A DNA stretch of 64,000 bases from Shiella aurantiaca (GCA_030412945.1 JAUHJS010000001.1:511709-575708); one strand, 5' to 3'. Shown: positions 19,205 through 28,799, numbered from the stretch's first letter. Notes: generated by a model not told the origin, from the letters alone. Translations and numbers: made by a program.

Positions 19205-20487
19205 TTGGCGGGTTTAAGTAATGATACACCAATACCACAGCGCAGACAGGCCGATTTTTTACATCCTTCGTTCATCAACTCTATCAAACCTTGGCTATCG
19301 AATGCCGATTGTGCCTCGATTCCCGCAGACCACCAATGACTCAGTATATGATTTTCCTCGGCTTTCAGTTCTTGCAAAACGTCTTGCGCTTTCTCCATCC
19401 ATTTTTCCTCTTGGGTATGCTGGGCATAGGCGGCTAGTAAGGGAGCCACCGAATTAATCAAAAGTGATTCAATACTGCTTTTACCCAATTTTTTCACACG
19501 TACTACGCTTTTTTCTTCTAAGGTGTAGTGTGTATCCCAATACGGGGAGGCTTTTACCTCTTTCAGACTCTTTAGAATAAGAGATGGTTCACTTTCTAAG
19601 CAGTAAGCAAATAAATGGGGAATTTTATGCAGTAATGCCGCAAACTGAGCTATCCGCAGTAGCGGAAAATTGGCCGGACGCAAGCGTAAAAAGCGCCACA
19701 GGGCTTTGGATAGAGGCGCGCCCAATTGATGTTTATGCCTCAGGAATTCATATTCTTTTTGAAGGCCTATCAGATAATCCGTGTTGAGTTCGCCTGAGAG
19801 AAAACCCGCCTGACCCAGCAAGAGCGCTTCGAGTAATCGGGCATCTCCCCGGTATTTGGCAATCAACTTATACGGAATACTGTGCACCAAGCGTACGAAA
19901 GGATCTTCGTTCACTTTAAAACCGAAGTTTTTGCCCAACTGCCGATACGTTACCTCCTCCCAGTCGCCCGAGGCCTCCTCTATTTGCTCAAGAATGGCGG
20001 CACTCTTTCTATTCAGTCGGGCTATTACGCGCTTTTCTATTTCGCTCAACACCACCAATGAAGACACCTTAGTCAATTGCGAGGCGCATTTTATCGGTGC
20101 TTGGTTTCGGTCAAAATCTTGGTAGCGAGCCAACATATCCTCGGCAATACGGCCATTCAGCACCAAGCAAGGTACTAAAGAGCCATCGCTACGGTAGGTA
20201 GCGGAAGTTCCTTGCAGCACCACATGCAGCACCACGCTATCGTAGGCCTTATCGGTTTGGTGGGCGTGCTGTTGCCACTCTTTGGCTTGCACATGAATCT
20301 CCACATGCCCCGACCAATCCACAGAGCCAATTCTCAGTTTGGCTTCTTTGAAATCGGGGCCGGCATGGGTATTATGAAAACCCGGATGAATAATGTGCAA
20401 GACTTCCCCTTCTGCGGTACGCAAATCGGTTTTATCAAAATATTGATATTGCCAGATAAAGTGGAGAAAGTCTTCGCTGATGCGCAT
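19201..20487 (-). CDS. DUF2851 family protein
   Basis: A 428-residue soluble protein. The N-terminus EDFLHFIWQYQYFD and the HPGFHNTHAGPDFKEAKLRI / DWSGHVEIHV region are distinctive of DUF2851, common in Bacteroidota and without known function; the pattern recalls nuclease-like folds. The C-terminus holds GCKKSACLRCGIG, where three cysteines may bind metal. It is 15 bases after pyrF and overlaps the next gene by 4 bases, forming pyrF - DUF2851 - membrane protein. Confidence 0.85.
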   Translation of the reverse strand: MRISEDFLHFIWQYQYFDKTDLRTAEGEVLHIIHPGFHNTHAGPDFKEAKLRIGSVDWSGHVEIHVQAKEWQQHAHQTDKAYDSVVLHVVLQGTSATYRSDGSLVPCLVLNGRIAEDMLARYQDFDRNQAPIKCASQLTKVSSLVVLSEIEKRVIARLNRKSAAILEQIEEASGDWEEVTYRQLGKNFGFKVNEDPFVRLVHSIPYKLIAKYRGDARLLEALLLGQAGFLSGELNTDYLIGLQKEYEFLRHKHQLGAPLSKALWRFLRLRPANFPLLRIAQFAALLHKIPHLFAYCLESEPSLILKSLKEVKASPYWDTHYTLEEKSVVRVKKLGKSSIESLLINSVAPLLAAYAQHTQEEKWMEKAQDVLQELKAEENHILSHWWSAGIEAQSAFDSQGLIELMNEGCKKSACLRCGIGVSLLKPAK

Positions 20488-20502
20488 TCGGCAACTTTTC
20501 GT

Positions 20503-21318
20503 TTATAAAAAGAGATGTAAATACTCGGCCATTTCCTGCTGGATTTTTCGGGCTTCCTCTCCGGCCTTTTGGGCAAAATCAGCTCCTGAAGAAGCGTAAA
20601 TAATCCCTCGTGAGGAGTTTACAAGAAGACCGCATTGTGGGTTCATACCATACTGCGACACTGAACGCAAATCACCTCCTTGCGCCCCCACTCCCGGCAC
20701 GAGCAAGAAGTGATCGGGGATGCGCTTACGGATTTCGCCAAACTGCTGGGCTTTAGTTGCGCCAATCACATACATCATATTATCGGGCGTGCCCCAAAGT
20801 TGACTGGTTTCCAACACCTGCTCATATAAGCGCAGGCCGGAGGCCATCTTGAGCGACTGAAAATCTTCACTGCCCGCATTGGAGGTAAGGCCGAGCAGAA
20901 TCACCCATTTGCCCTCAAAAGCCAGAAAGGGCTTTACGGAATCTTCGCCCATATAAGGCGCCACCGTTACCGAATCGAAATTCATGGCTTCAAAAAAAGC
21001 ACGGGCATACAGTCCACTTGTATTGCCAATATCGCCCCGCTTGGCATCCGCTATAGTAAATATATCCTTGGGGATGTAATCGAGGGTTTTTTGCAGACTC
21101 TCCCATCCGGCAAGACCCATGGCTTCATAAAAAGCCAGATTGGGCTTATAGGCCACCGCATATTCTGCTGTAGCATCGATAATGGCCTTATTGAAAGCGA
21201 AGACTGGATCTTTCTCTTTCAGTAGATGAGAAGGAATTTTCTGAATATCGGTATCGAGGCCTACGCATAGGTAGGATTGCTTTTTTTGTATCGCAGCAAA
21301 AAGTGAGGCTCTGTCCAT
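20503..21318 (-). CDS. pyrF: Orotidine 5'-phosphate decarboxylase, type 2
   Basis: Converts OMP to UMP, the last step of UMP synthesis. The catalytic Lys-Asp array is in [12 protein letters not shown] (about residues 95-106), with the phosphate-binding [12 protein letters not shown] near the C-terminus. The 271-residue length and [11 protein letters not shown] fit the longer type 2 family found in Bacteroidota. It is first in an operon with DUF2851. Confidence 0.95.
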   Translation of the reverse strand: MDRASLFAAIQKKQSYLCVGLDTDIQKIPSHLLKEKDPVFAFNKAIIDATAEYAVAYKPNLAFYEAMGLAGWESLQKTLDYIPKDIFTIADAKRGDIGNTSGLYARAFFEAMNFDSVTVAPYMGEDSVKPFLAFEGKWVILLGLTSNAGSEDFQSLKMASGLRLYEQVLETSQLWGTPDNMMYVIGATKAQQFGEIRKRIPDHFLLVPGVGAQGGDLRSVSQYGMNPQCGLLVNSSRGIIYASSGADFAQKAGEEARKIQQEMAEYLHLFL

Positions 21319-21377
21319 GGGGTAAAAATAAACAGAATTGTGGGTTGTGCAGGAATTATGCGGAAGAATTAGGGCAA

Positions 21378-21536
21378 AAAAAGAAAGTCCCGCTTGTGAC
21401 GGGACTTCTCTCTCTAACTATGAAAAGATATGAACATGAAAACGGGGCTAACCACACCCCAAAACCCTATGAAGGATTAAACCCTAAACCCTTTTAGATC
21501 TCTCGCGCAACGTGTTCATGCATTACGTCCGATTTC
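21378..21536 (-). ncRNA. Candidate small structured RNA
   Basis: Between pyrF and the LolA-like gene, the minus strand carries a -7 element (TACTTTTG, 21549-21542), about 150 bases without a leftward gene, and then a perfect 8-bp hairpin AAGTCCCG/CGGGACTT (21385-21392, 21400-21407) followed by TCTTTTTTT. This is a complete transcription unit that ends before pyrF. Inside, ATGAACA and TGTTCAT could pair to close a central domain, and four G-tracts are present. The RNA class is unknown; 6S-like or trans-acting are both possible. On the other strand a 25-codon ORF starts at 21420 but has no clear promoter. Confidence 0.4.
21380..21407 (-). terminator. Intrinsic terminator of the candidate RNA
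   Basis: Perfect 8-bp stem with a 7-base loop, followed on the minus strand by TCTTTTTTT. The nearest upstream leftward gene already has its own terminator at 21906-21925, so this hairpin serves something in between. Confidence 0.7.
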
Positions 21537-21541
21537 CGATA

Positions 21542-21549
21542 CAAAAGTA
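21542..21549 (-). promoter_or_regulatory. -7 element of the candidate RNA
   Basis: TACTTTTG on the minus strand matches TAnnTTTG exactly. No clear TTG is seen at -33. The remaining DNA from 21550 to 21900 is AT-rich with no gene that I can see. Confidence 0.4.
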
Positions 21550-21905
21550 ATGGGCTGAACTGAACTAATAAATTGCTATACGAGATACTCGGAACACATG
21601 TAAGAAATTCACCAAAGCGATACAAAAACGAGGAAAAAGTGCCTATAAACACGTTTTTGAATCTTCTCTTTTCTTTTGACCTATTACTCTAAAGCACTTC
21701 CAATACCAGTCAAGCTTGTTATAACAACAAAATAAAATTTGGCATTTCAAAAAAGGGCGAAATTTTTAATAAAAATCATCCCCAGAAAGCTTTTTATCGA
21801 ACAGTCGTTAGGAAAGAGTACAATTTGACACAAAAATCTCTCAAACCCGTCAAATATTACTTTTCCAAGAGCTGCCAATGCATGTCGGGTTTAACCAACA
21901 GACAT

Positions 21906-21925
21906 AAAAAAAGGGCCTAAGCCCT
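21906..21925 (-). terminator. Terminator of the lolA-like/ftsK operon
   Basis: AGGGC (21912-21916) pairs with GCCCT (21921-21925) around a 4-base loop, followed on the minus strand by seven T, immediately after the stop at 21931. Confidence 0.8.
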
Positions 21926-21930
21926 GTATG

Positions 21931-22578
21931 TTATCTCAAATCAATTACTTCCACTCCGGGATACTTGGCCGTATCGAATCGGAAGTAAGCATCGTTCAAT
22001 GCCTGATTAGGATTAAAATCACTTATCGCATAGCGGTAAATATTACCCACTTTATCATAAATCTCCCAACTCTTCAAGGTGCGATCTTTCTTGTGGATCT
22101 GCATACGGATGCGGAAAAACTGCTGATTCTTGTCTTCCGGTACTAGGTCCACCATTTCGTATACTTGTCCGGCTTCGGTTTTGTCTTGCAGATACAGGTA
22201 TTTATACCCTTTCTTGTAGGCGGTAAATATTTTGGAAGGAGTCATATCACCTGAGTTCGGATCATAATTATCAATCGTCACTTCATTGATATCGGCCAGA
22301 TAGGTCCAACTAGTAGCCCCATCGTTCATAATCTCCTGACCGCTCATCTTGATGCGGTACTTATCTCCCTTTACGGCTACCTCACCTTTAAAATCCTCGT
22401 TTACTCCTTCCATTTCGTTTTGCAATGTATAGGTAAACTTGGCGCTAAACGAGGGAATGCTTTTGTATTTGGCACTCATGGCATCGAGTATTCCCAGTGC
22501 TTTGGGATCGTACTGAGCAAACAATAAAGTGTTCATACTCAACAAAAAAGCCATCAATGCGGTAATTCTTCTCATCAT
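21931..22578 (-). CDS. LolA-like outer-membrane lipoprotein carrier
   Basis: A 215-residue periplasmic protein with signal peptide RRITALMAFLLSMNTLLFAQ. The core (SFSAKFTYTLQN, GEVAVKGDKYRIKMSGQEI, DGATSWTYL) fits the open beta-barrel LolA/LolB fold that carries lipoproteins across the periplasm. There are two adjacent ATGs (22578 and 22575). It lies 8 bases after ftsK, a neighbourhood often seen in Bacteroidota. Confidence 0.85.
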   Translation of the reverse strand: MMRRITALMAFLLSMNTLLFAQYDPKALGILDAMSAKYKSIPSFSAKFTYTLQNEMEGVNEDFKGEVAVKGDKYRIKMSGQEIMNDGATSWTYLADINEVTIDNYDPNSGDMTPSKIFTAYKKGYKYLYLQDKTEAGQVYEMVDLVPEDKNQQFFRIRMQIHKKDRTLKSWEIYDKVGNIYRYAISDFNPNQALNDAYFRFDTAKYPGVEVIDLR

Positions 22579-22586
22579 TAGTATTA

Positions 22587-25073
22587 TTATTTTTTGTCTA
22601 ATTCCTGCAATAATTGTTCCAAAGCATACAAGTCGCTGATAAGCACCTCACGCGCTTTACTTCCTTCAAAGGGGCCTACAATGCCCGCGGCTTCCAACTG
22701 ATCAATCAATCGGCCCGCCCGATTATAGCCCAATTTGAGCTTGCGCTGAATCAAAGAAGTACTTCCTTGCTGATGCGTAACAATCAGTCGAGCGGCATCA
22801 TCAAATAGGGAATCGCGGTCGGATAAGTCAATATCGCCTACGCCACCTTCACCATCTTCACCCACGTATTCGGGTAGCATATAAGCCGACTCGTAGCCAC
22901 GCTGCGAACCGATAAAATCACACACATCATCTACCTCAGGCGTATCCACAAAGGCACATTGCAGACGAATCATGTCCGAACCCGTAGACAGCAACATATC
23001 GCCCATACCTACTAGCTGTTCGGCTCCGCCCGCATCCAAAATGGTGCGCGAATCGATTTTGGAAGTCACCCGAAACGACAAACGTGCCGGGAAATTGGCC
23101 TTGATAATACCCGTAATCACATTCACCGAAGGACGCTGCGTAGCCACCACTAAGTGGATACCGATAGCGCGGGCAAGCTGTGCCAAGCGGGCAATAGGTG
23201 TTTCGATTTCTTTTCCAGCTGTCATCATCAAGTCGGCCAATTCATCTATCACCAACACAATGTAGGGCAAGAAACGATGACCATGCTCGGGATTCAGCCT
23301 ACGCGAAACAAACTTAGTATTGTATTCTTTCAGATTTCTGCAACCCGCATCTTTCAGCAAATCGTAGCGGTTATCCATTTCCATACACAAGGAATTGAGT
23401 GTATAGATTACCTTTTTGGTATCAGTAATGATGGCATCTTCGGTATTGGGCAACTTCGCCAAGAAATGGCGCTCGATTTTATTAAATAAAGTAAGTTCTA
23501 CCTTTTTGGGATCGACCAGCACAAACTTAAGCTGCGAAGGGTGTTTTTTGTAAATCAGGGAAGTGAGCAATACGTTCAAACCCACCGACTTTCCTTGTCC
23601 GGTAGCTCCGGCCATCAGCAAGTGAGGCATTTTGGCCAAATCCATCACAAAAACTTCGTTGGAGATGGTTTTACCCAGCGCCACGGGCAATTCCTTATCG
23701 CTCTTCATGAACTTGTCCGTTCCGAGTACCGAGCGTATAGACACCATCTCGCGGTTTTTATTAGGCACCTCTATCCCGATGGTTCCCTTACCCGGAATGG
23801 GCGCTATGATACGAATACCCAATGCCGATAAACTGAGGGCAATATCATCTTCTAAGTTCTTAATCCGGCTGATTTTCACCCCAGCCTCCGGCACTATTTC
23901 GTAGAGCGTAACTGTAGGGCCAATGGTCGCCTTAATGCTGCTAATCCCTATTTTAAAATTGGTAAGCGTTTCCACAATGCGGTCTTTGTTCGCTTCCAGT
24001 TCTTCTTTAGTCACTTGGACTTTCTCGCCATCATATTGATTGAGCAAATCCAGTGTGGGGTATTTATAGGAGCTTAGATCCAGCGTAGGGTCATAGTTTT
24101 CTATGGTTCCGGCCAGCACAGGCTCTTCTTCTATTTTTTCTACTTCCAGTGCTAGCTCTTCTTCCTCGGCCGCCTCCGTTTCATCAAGTAGCAGTTCAGG
24201 ACTTTCTTTGCGGGTATTGGCTTGTGTGAGCGTTTCCAAAACAGGTGATTTCACTTGCCAGGTTTTCAGCTCTTCATCGCCTAATTCTTCAGCCAACTCG
24301 TCTTCCACATCTTCCTCAGCCAGTTCTCCCTCCAAATTATCTTCTTGTTCCAAAGCGGCATAAATGGCATCAGCCTCATTTTTCTCCAATTCTTCCTCCT
24401 CAAACTCTTCTTCGGATTCCTCATCCGCAGCAGGCTGCGTATCGTTTCGCCAGAAGATTTGGGTAATATCAAAAAAGAAAATCACAAAAGTGAGCAAAGA
24501 AAACAACAACAACAGGAAAGTGCCCCAGCCAATAAGGCTGTCAGTCCAGATGGCCAGCTCATACCCTATGCCTCCTCCTAAGAAACTGAGTTCGGTGGCA
24601 TTATCCGACAAAAATACGAGGTAGCCAAAGAGCAGGCTGAACCAGAATATAAAGAAAAAGGTAAACCAAAAAGTGCTTTTGATGGGAATCAACTCTTGCC
24701 CAAATACGATCCTAAACCCATAAGAAAACAACAAGGGAGGGAAAAGAAAGGAGGCCAAGCCAAACCACTGAAAGATAAACACATGAGCCGACCAAGCACC
24801 TACAATGCCCAGCCAGTTTTCAATATCAGAACCCGCAGGGCGAATGCCTGTTTCGGTGATTGACTCCAACACACTTTGATCGGCTTTTCCGGTAAACAGA
24901 TAAGACGCAAAACTCGCCAGAAGAAAGAAAGCCGTTCCCATCAAGAAAAAGCCCACTGCTAGGTGCAGGCGTCTGTCTTTGAGGAAATCCAAACGCAGGG
25001 AAAAGCGCTTGGTGCTTTTTTCTTTTTTGTCGGGTTCTTTAAAGGTGTTGGATTTATAGGTGTTTTGTGCCAT
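22587..25073 (-). CDS. ftsK: DNA translocase FtsK/SpoIIIE
   Basis: A membrane-anchored DNA pump at the septum, 828 residues. Residues about 35-205 hold four hydrophobic helices. An acidic Glu-rich linker (about 210-330) follows in place of the long Pro/Gln linker of E. coli. The motor has Walker A GATGQGKSVG at about 485, Walker B VLVIDELADLMM, and VATQRPSVNVITG. The C-terminal gamma winged helix (TSLIQRKLKLGYNRAGRLID) should read polar DNA motifs. It is co-transcribed with the LolA-like gene; xerD lies just beyond pyrD. Confidence 0.96.
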   Translation of the reverse strand: MAQNTYKSNTFKEPDKKEKSTKRFSLRLDFLKDRRLHLAVGFFLMGTAFFLLASFASYLFTGKADQSVLESITETGIRPAGSDIENWLGIVGAWSAHVFIFQWFGLASFLFPPLLFSYGFRIVFGQELIPIKSTFWFTFFFIFWFSLLFGYLVFLSDNATELSFLGGGIGYELAIWTDSLIGWGTFLLLLFSLLTFVIFFFDITQIFWRNDTQPAADEESEEEFEEEELEKNEADAIYAALEQEDNLEGELAEEDVEDELAEELGDEELKTWQVKSPVLETLTQANTRKESPELLLDETEAAEEEELALEVEKIEEEPVLAGTIENYDPTLDLSSYKYPTLDLLNQYDGEKVQVTKEELEANKDRIVETLTNFKIGISSIKATIGPTVTLYEIVPEAGVKISRIKNLEDDIALSLSALGIRIIAPIPGKGTIGIEVPNKNREMVSIRSVLGTDKFMKSDKELPVALGKTISNEVFVMDLAKMPHLLMAGATGQGKSVGLNVLLTSLIYKKHPSQLKFVLVDPKKVELTLFNKIERHFLAKLPNTEDAIITDTKKVIYTLNSLCMEMDNRYDLLKDAGCRNLKEYNTKFVSRRLNPEHGHRFLPYIVLVIDELADLMMTAGKEIETPIARLAQLARAIGIHLVVATQRPSVNVITGIIKANFPARLSFRVTSKIDSRTILDAGGAEQLVGMGDMLLSTGSDMIRLQCAFVDTPEVDDVCDFIGSQRGYESAYMLPEYVGEDGEGGVGDIDLSDRDSLFDDAARLIVTHQQGSTSLIQRKLKLGYNRAGRLIDQLEAAGIVGPFEGSKAREVLISDLYALEQLLQELDKK

Positions 25074-25145
25074 TGAATGGTGAATTCCGAGTTTTTGAAC
25101 CTCAAAGTAACGAAAATACTTGCTGAACCTGCATGAATCGCTCCA

Positions 25146-26186
25146 CTATTTTGCCCAATGCTTTAGCAAATAGCGGTTGATGGATTTTATCATGCCCGGT
25201 CCTTCATAAATAAATCCGGTATAGACTTGCACAAGGCTTGCACCTGCTTGCAGTTTTTCCAGAGCATCTTTTCCGGTAAAAATTCCTCCTACCGCAATGA
25301 TAGGAAATGCTCCTTTTGACTTCTCATGCAAGTAGCGAACCACCTCAGTGGAGCGGTCGCGCACAGGCTTGCCACTGAGCCCACCCGCCCCAATTGCGCT
25401 AAGCTCAGATTCGGGTGTATCTAATCCAGCACGGCTGATAGTAGTATTGGTAGCGATGACTCCGGCAATCTGGGTTACTTTCACAATATCAATGATGTCA
25501 TCTAGCTGCTCGGGTGTTAGATCTGGGGCAATTTTTAGCAAAACAGGCTTGGGAGCAGCCGTAGCCGCATTGCGCTCTTGCACGGCCAGCAAAAGCTGTT
25601 TCAGAGGCTCTTTTTCTTGCAGCGCGCGCAAATTGGGTGTATTGGGTGAGCTTACATTCACCACAAAATAGTCCACCACCGGATACAAGGCATCGAAGCA
25701 CTTTTCGTAATCGGTATAGGCTTGCTCATTTTCCGTTACTTTATTCTTGCCAATATTACCACCAATCAGCACCTTGGATTTCCTCTGACGCAAACGAGCC
25801 ACGGCCTCTTCAACTCCTCCATTATTAAAACCCATGCGATTAATCAGGCCTTGATCGGCCGGAAGGCGGAACAAGCGCGGTTGCTCATTGCCGGGCTGTG
25901 CTTTGGGTGTAAGTGTTCCGATTTCGATAAAACCAAAACCCAAGCCTGCCAGCTCATCTACTAGCTTGGCATCTTTATCGAAGCCAGCGGCCAAGCCTAC
26001 AGGATTTTCAAACCTGAGCCCGAATACTTCTTGTACCAAGCGCTCGTCTTGCACGGTGTACATTTGGCGAAAAAGTCCCTTCACACCAGGAATTTTTCCT
26101 AGGGTTTTCAAAAGACCAAAGGTGAAATAATGAGCCTTTTCAGGCTGCATAAGAAAAAGGAGCGGACGAATAAGAAGCTTGTACAC
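25146..26186 (-). CDS. pyrD: Dihydroorotate dehydrogenase (quinone), class 2
   Basis: Oxidises dihydroorotate to orotate with FMN and quinone at the inner membrane, 346 residues. The N-terminal helices ([20 protein letters not shown]) are the membrane-associated part of class 2. The catalytic Ser is in [15 protein letters not shown]-binding AAGFDKDA and NRMGFNN are present. The frame extends to a TTG at 26216, but a -7 element lies inside that extension, so I use the GTG at 26186 (VYKLLIRP), which matches the usual MYKLIRP N-terminus. Confidence 0.94.
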   Translation of the reverse strand: MYKLLIRPLLFLMQPEKAHYFTFGLLKTLGKIPGVKGLFRQMYTVQDERLVQEVFGLRFENPVGLAAGFDKDAKLVDELAGLGFGFIEIGTLTPKAQPGNEQPRLFRLPADQGLINRMGFNNGGVEEAVARLRQRKSKVLIGGNIGKNKVTENEQAYTDYEKCFDALYPVVDYFVVNVSSPNTPNLRALQEKEPLKQLLLAVQERNAATAAPKPVLLKIAPDLTPEQLDDIIDIVKVTQIAGVIATNTTISRAGLDTPESELSAIGAGGLSGKPVRDRSTEVVRYLHEKSKGAFPIIAVGGIFTGKDALEKLQAGASLVQVYTGFIYEGPGMIKSINRYLLKHWAK

Positions 26187-26202
26187 GGGCAAAAAATTTG
26201 CG

Positions 26203-26210
26203 CAAAGATA
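26203..26210 (-). promoter_or_regulatory. -7 element of pyrD
   Basis: TATCTTTG followed by CGC on the minus strand is an exact consensus match, 16 bases before the GTG start. A TTTA is present at the -33 distance. Confidence 0.6.
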
Positions 26211-26263
26211 CGCCAAATTAAAAAGCCGCCTAAATTAAGGAACAACAATTGTTCAATGGCTCA

Positions 26264-27163
26264 TCAGGCTCTGGGATGGAACTCCTGTATCACTTGGCGA
26301 AGGTAATCCCTATCCAGATGGGTGTAGATTTCAGTAGTGGTGATGGACTCATGCCCCAACATTTCTTGAACGGCACGTAAATCGGCACCACCTTCTATCA
26401 AGTGGGTGGCAAAAGAATGACGAAACGTATGTGGACTAATACTTTTTCGGATTCCGGCCGTTAAGGCGATTTGTTTGATGATGGTGAAAATCATCACGCG
26501 GGTGAGCTTGGCCCCTCGCCTATTCAGAAACACATAATTCTCATGCCCTGGCTTTACGGGCACATGTACTCGTACTTCATTTTCGTACATCGTGAGGTAT
26601 TTCATGGCTTCACGCCCAATGGGGGCTAGTCGTTCCTTCTTACCTTTTCCAATAATCCGCAAAAAGCCAATATCGCGGTACACATTGCTGCGCCTTAAAT
26701 CCACCAGTTCCGATACACGCAAACCTGAACTATACAACACCTCCAGCATCGCTCGGTTACGAAAACCCTCGGGCGTAGATAAATCAAAAGCATTCAACAT
26801 GCGCTCAATCTCGTCCAAATCTAAGGTATCGGGAAGTTTTCGGCCTAATTTTGGGCCTTCAATCAGCTGGCAAGGGTCACGGTCGGTGAGTTCTTCCACC
26901 ATCAAAAACTTAAAGAAAGCCTTAAGACCCGAAAGAATACGCGCCTGAGACTGTGCCGCTAAACCCAGTTCATTAATGTATTCAATGAAGGCCTGCACAT
27001 GGGCGGTTTGTACTTTCTGTGGAGCCAAATTCCCATACTTCATCTCCACAAAAGCCGAGAGCTTGAGCACATCGTGCACATAAGCCTCCACCGAATTATC
27101 GGACAGCGAACGCTCCAAGCGAAGATACTGAGAAAATTGCTTGATATAATTGCTCCATTGCAT
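26264..27163 (-). CDS. xerD: Tyrosine recombinase XerD-type
   Basis: A 299-residue site-specific recombinase. The N-terminal SAM-like domain (FSQYLRLERSLSDNSVEAY) is followed by the catalytic domain with Arg in SGLRVSELVDL, Lys in IGKGKKERLAPI, HTFRHSFATHLIEGGADL, His in GHESITTTEIYTH and nucleophile Tyr280. All six catalytic residues are intact. Length and housekeeping context support chromosome dimer resolution with FtsK rather than an integron or phage integrase. I found no dif site by eye. Confidence 0.9.
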   Translation of the reverse strand: MQWSNYIKQFSQYLRLERSLSDNSVEAYVHDVLKLSAFVEMKYGNLAPQKVQTAHVQAFIEYINELGLAAQSQARILSGLKAFFKFLMVEELTDRDPCQLIEGPKLGRKLPDTLDLDEIERMLNAFDLSTPEGFRNRAMLEVLYSSGLRVSELVDLRRSNVYRDIGFLRIIGKGKKERLAPIGREAMKYLTMYENEVRVHVPVKPGHENYVFLNRRGAKLTRVMIFTIIKQIALTAGIRKSISPHTFRHSFATHLIEGGADLRAVQEMLGHESITTTEIYTHLDRDYLRQVIQEFHPRA

Positions 27164-27217
27164 GCTGTAAAAATACAGTTTAAGCTGTTACCTTTATCCT
27201 TTTACCGAAAATACCCT

Positions 27218-27646
27218 ATGCATATTGAAATAATCAATGGCCCCAACCTCAACTTGCTCGGCACACGCGAACCTAGCATTTATGGCAATCAGTCTTTTGA
27301 AACCTATTTTAAGGAGCTGCAAGCGCTTTATACACCCATCAGCCTAGGCTATTATCAATCCAATGTGGAAGGCGAACTGATCAACCATTTGCAGGCTATG
27401 ATAGGAAAAGCGGATGGCATAATTCTGAATGCCGGAGGTTACACCCATACTTCCGTAGCCTTGGGCGATTGCGTGGCAGCTATCGGAATCCCGGTAATTG
27501 AAGTACACATCAGTAATATCTACGCACGGGAGGAATTTCGTAAAATCAACCTGATTGCCAAAAATAGCAAAGGTCTTATCAGTGGGCTTGGCCTGAAAGG
27601 CTATTCCCTAGCAATTGAATACTTTTTAAGTGAGGCTCACGCTTAA
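27218..27646 (+). CDS. aroQ: 3-Dehydroquinate dehydratase, type II
   Basis: Third step of the shikimate pathway. The 142-residue length fits the dodecameric type II enzyme. NGPNLNLLGTREPSIYG opens the chain with catalytic Arg17 and Tyr22; NAGGYTHTSVAL and EVHISN carry the conserved His residues. The frame is open from 26999, but the ATG at 27218 gives the canonical N-terminus. It diverges from xerD and is followed after 36 bases by the serC-like gene. Confidence 0.95.
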   Translation: MHIEIINGPNLNLLGTREPSIYGNQSFETYFKELQALYTPISLGYYQSNVEGELINHLQAMIGKADGIILNAGGYTHTSVALGDCVAAIGIPVIEVHISNIYAREEFRKINLIAKNSKGLISGLGLKGYSLAIEYFLSEAHA

Positions 27647-27682
27647 TTCTACACTACTTAGGCTAAAAAATCTTTCACCGAT

Positions 27683-28747
27683 ATGAAAAGCACCTTTTTC
27701 CCCGGACCATCCAAAGTATACCCTCAAGTAGGCCGCTATATGCAAGATGCTTTTTCCCAAGGTATCTTGAGCTTGAATCACCGCAGCAAGGAGTTCATGG
27801 CCATTTGCGAAAACACGGTCAGGCTGATGCATGAAAAGTTGAATATTCCGAGTGACTATCGCATCTTCTTTACCTCCTCCTCTACGGAATGTTGGGAAAT
27901 CCATGCGCAATCGCTGGTAGCTAAGCAAAGCCATCACCTCTACAATGGGGCTTTTGGGAAGAAGTGGTTTGAATATGCCAAAAACCTGCGTCCGGCCAGT
28001 ACCGGAGTAGCCTTTTCCTATGATAGCTCCGTATTGTCGCAGCTCGAAACGCTTCCAAAAAAAGCCGAGTGGTTGTGCATTACCCAAAATGAAACCTCCA
28101 ATGGCACGCAGGTTCGCCCATCGGATTTACAAAAAATTCGTAAGCAATTTCCCCATCTGCTGATTGCTGCTGATGCTACCTCTTCTTTGGGCGGTATTGA
28201 TGTAGGTATTGCCCATGCCGATTTCTGGCACGCCTCGGTGCAAAAGTGTTTGGGGCTTCCGGCTGGACTCGGCATTATGATTTGCTCTCCCAAAGCCATG
28301 GAAAAAGCCAAGCAGGTGAACCACACAGGCGTTTACAATACCTTATTGAACATTGCCAAAAATATGGAGCAATTCCAAACCGCCTATACACCCAATGTGC
28401 TGGGCATTTACCTGCTTATGCGCGTGCTCGAAAGCTTGCCCACCATAGCTGAGGTAGAAGCCAAATTGGTAAAAAGAAGAGCCGCTTGGCACCGCTTTTT
28501 TGCTCCTTTCGCTCAATTGAAGGTGCTGACGCCACAGGAATCCATGGCTTCCGACACCGTGATTTGTGTGCAAGCCGAGCCAAGCTTGGTGAAAGAAATC
28601 ATTGAAAAAGGAAAAAAAGAAGATATCCTTATCGGAGGTGGCTATGGCGACCTGAAACCCGAAACCTTCCGGATTGCCAACTTTCCGGCTATTTCGGAGG
28701 CGGAAATCATAAGGCTTAAACGCTTTTTGAAGAAGCATGTAAAATGA
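27683..28747 (+). CDS. serC: Phosphoserine aminotransferase-like enzyme (class V)
   Basis: A 354-residue PLP enzyme. FFPGPSKVYPQV is the substrate-phosphate loop, SSSTECWE lies by the cofactor, AADATSSLGG carries the Asp that binds the pyridine ring, and HASVQKCLGLPAGLG holds the PLP lysine (Lys188). The C-terminal IGGGYGDLKPETFRIANFP is typical of SerC-like members. It would make phosphoserine from phosphohydroxypyruvate, but an alanine-glyoxylate aminotransferase-like role is possible. Confidence 0.8.
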   Translation: MKSTFFPGPSKVYPQVGRYMQDAFSQGILSLNHRSKEFMAICENTVRLMHEKLNIPSDYRIFFTSSSTECWEIHAQSLVAKQSHHLYNGAFGKKWFEYAKNLRPASTGVAFSYDSSVLSQLETLPKKAEWLCITQNETSNGTQVRPSDLQKIRKQFPHLLIAADATSSLGGIDVGIAHADFWHASVQKCLGLPAGLGIMICSPKAMEKAKQVNHTGVYNTLLNIAKNMEQFQTAYTPNVLGIYLLMRVLESLPTIAEVEAKLVKRRAAWHRFFAPFAQLKVLTPQESMASDTVICVQAEPSLVKEIIEKGKKEDILIGGGYGDLKPETFRIANFPAISEAEIIRLKRFLKKHVK

Positions 28748-28799
28748 GATATCTGAGCAGGAAATTACTCCCACTCAGGTTTTCCTACTAACTTGCATC

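Noticed and set aside
21303-21497. Rightward ORF of 64 codons over the candidate RNA
   Set aside because: It starts inside pyrF and runs through a hairpin; no promoter is seen. Only its last 25 codons (from 21420) could be a leader peptide, and that is weak.
24103-24624. Ser-rich and Asn-rich + strand ORFs
   Set aside because: They are the antisense of the acidic Glu-rich linker of FtsK.
26244-26253. AACAATTGTT palindrome after xerD
   Set aside because: Too short and AT-rich to be a terminator, and there is no T-run; probably chance.
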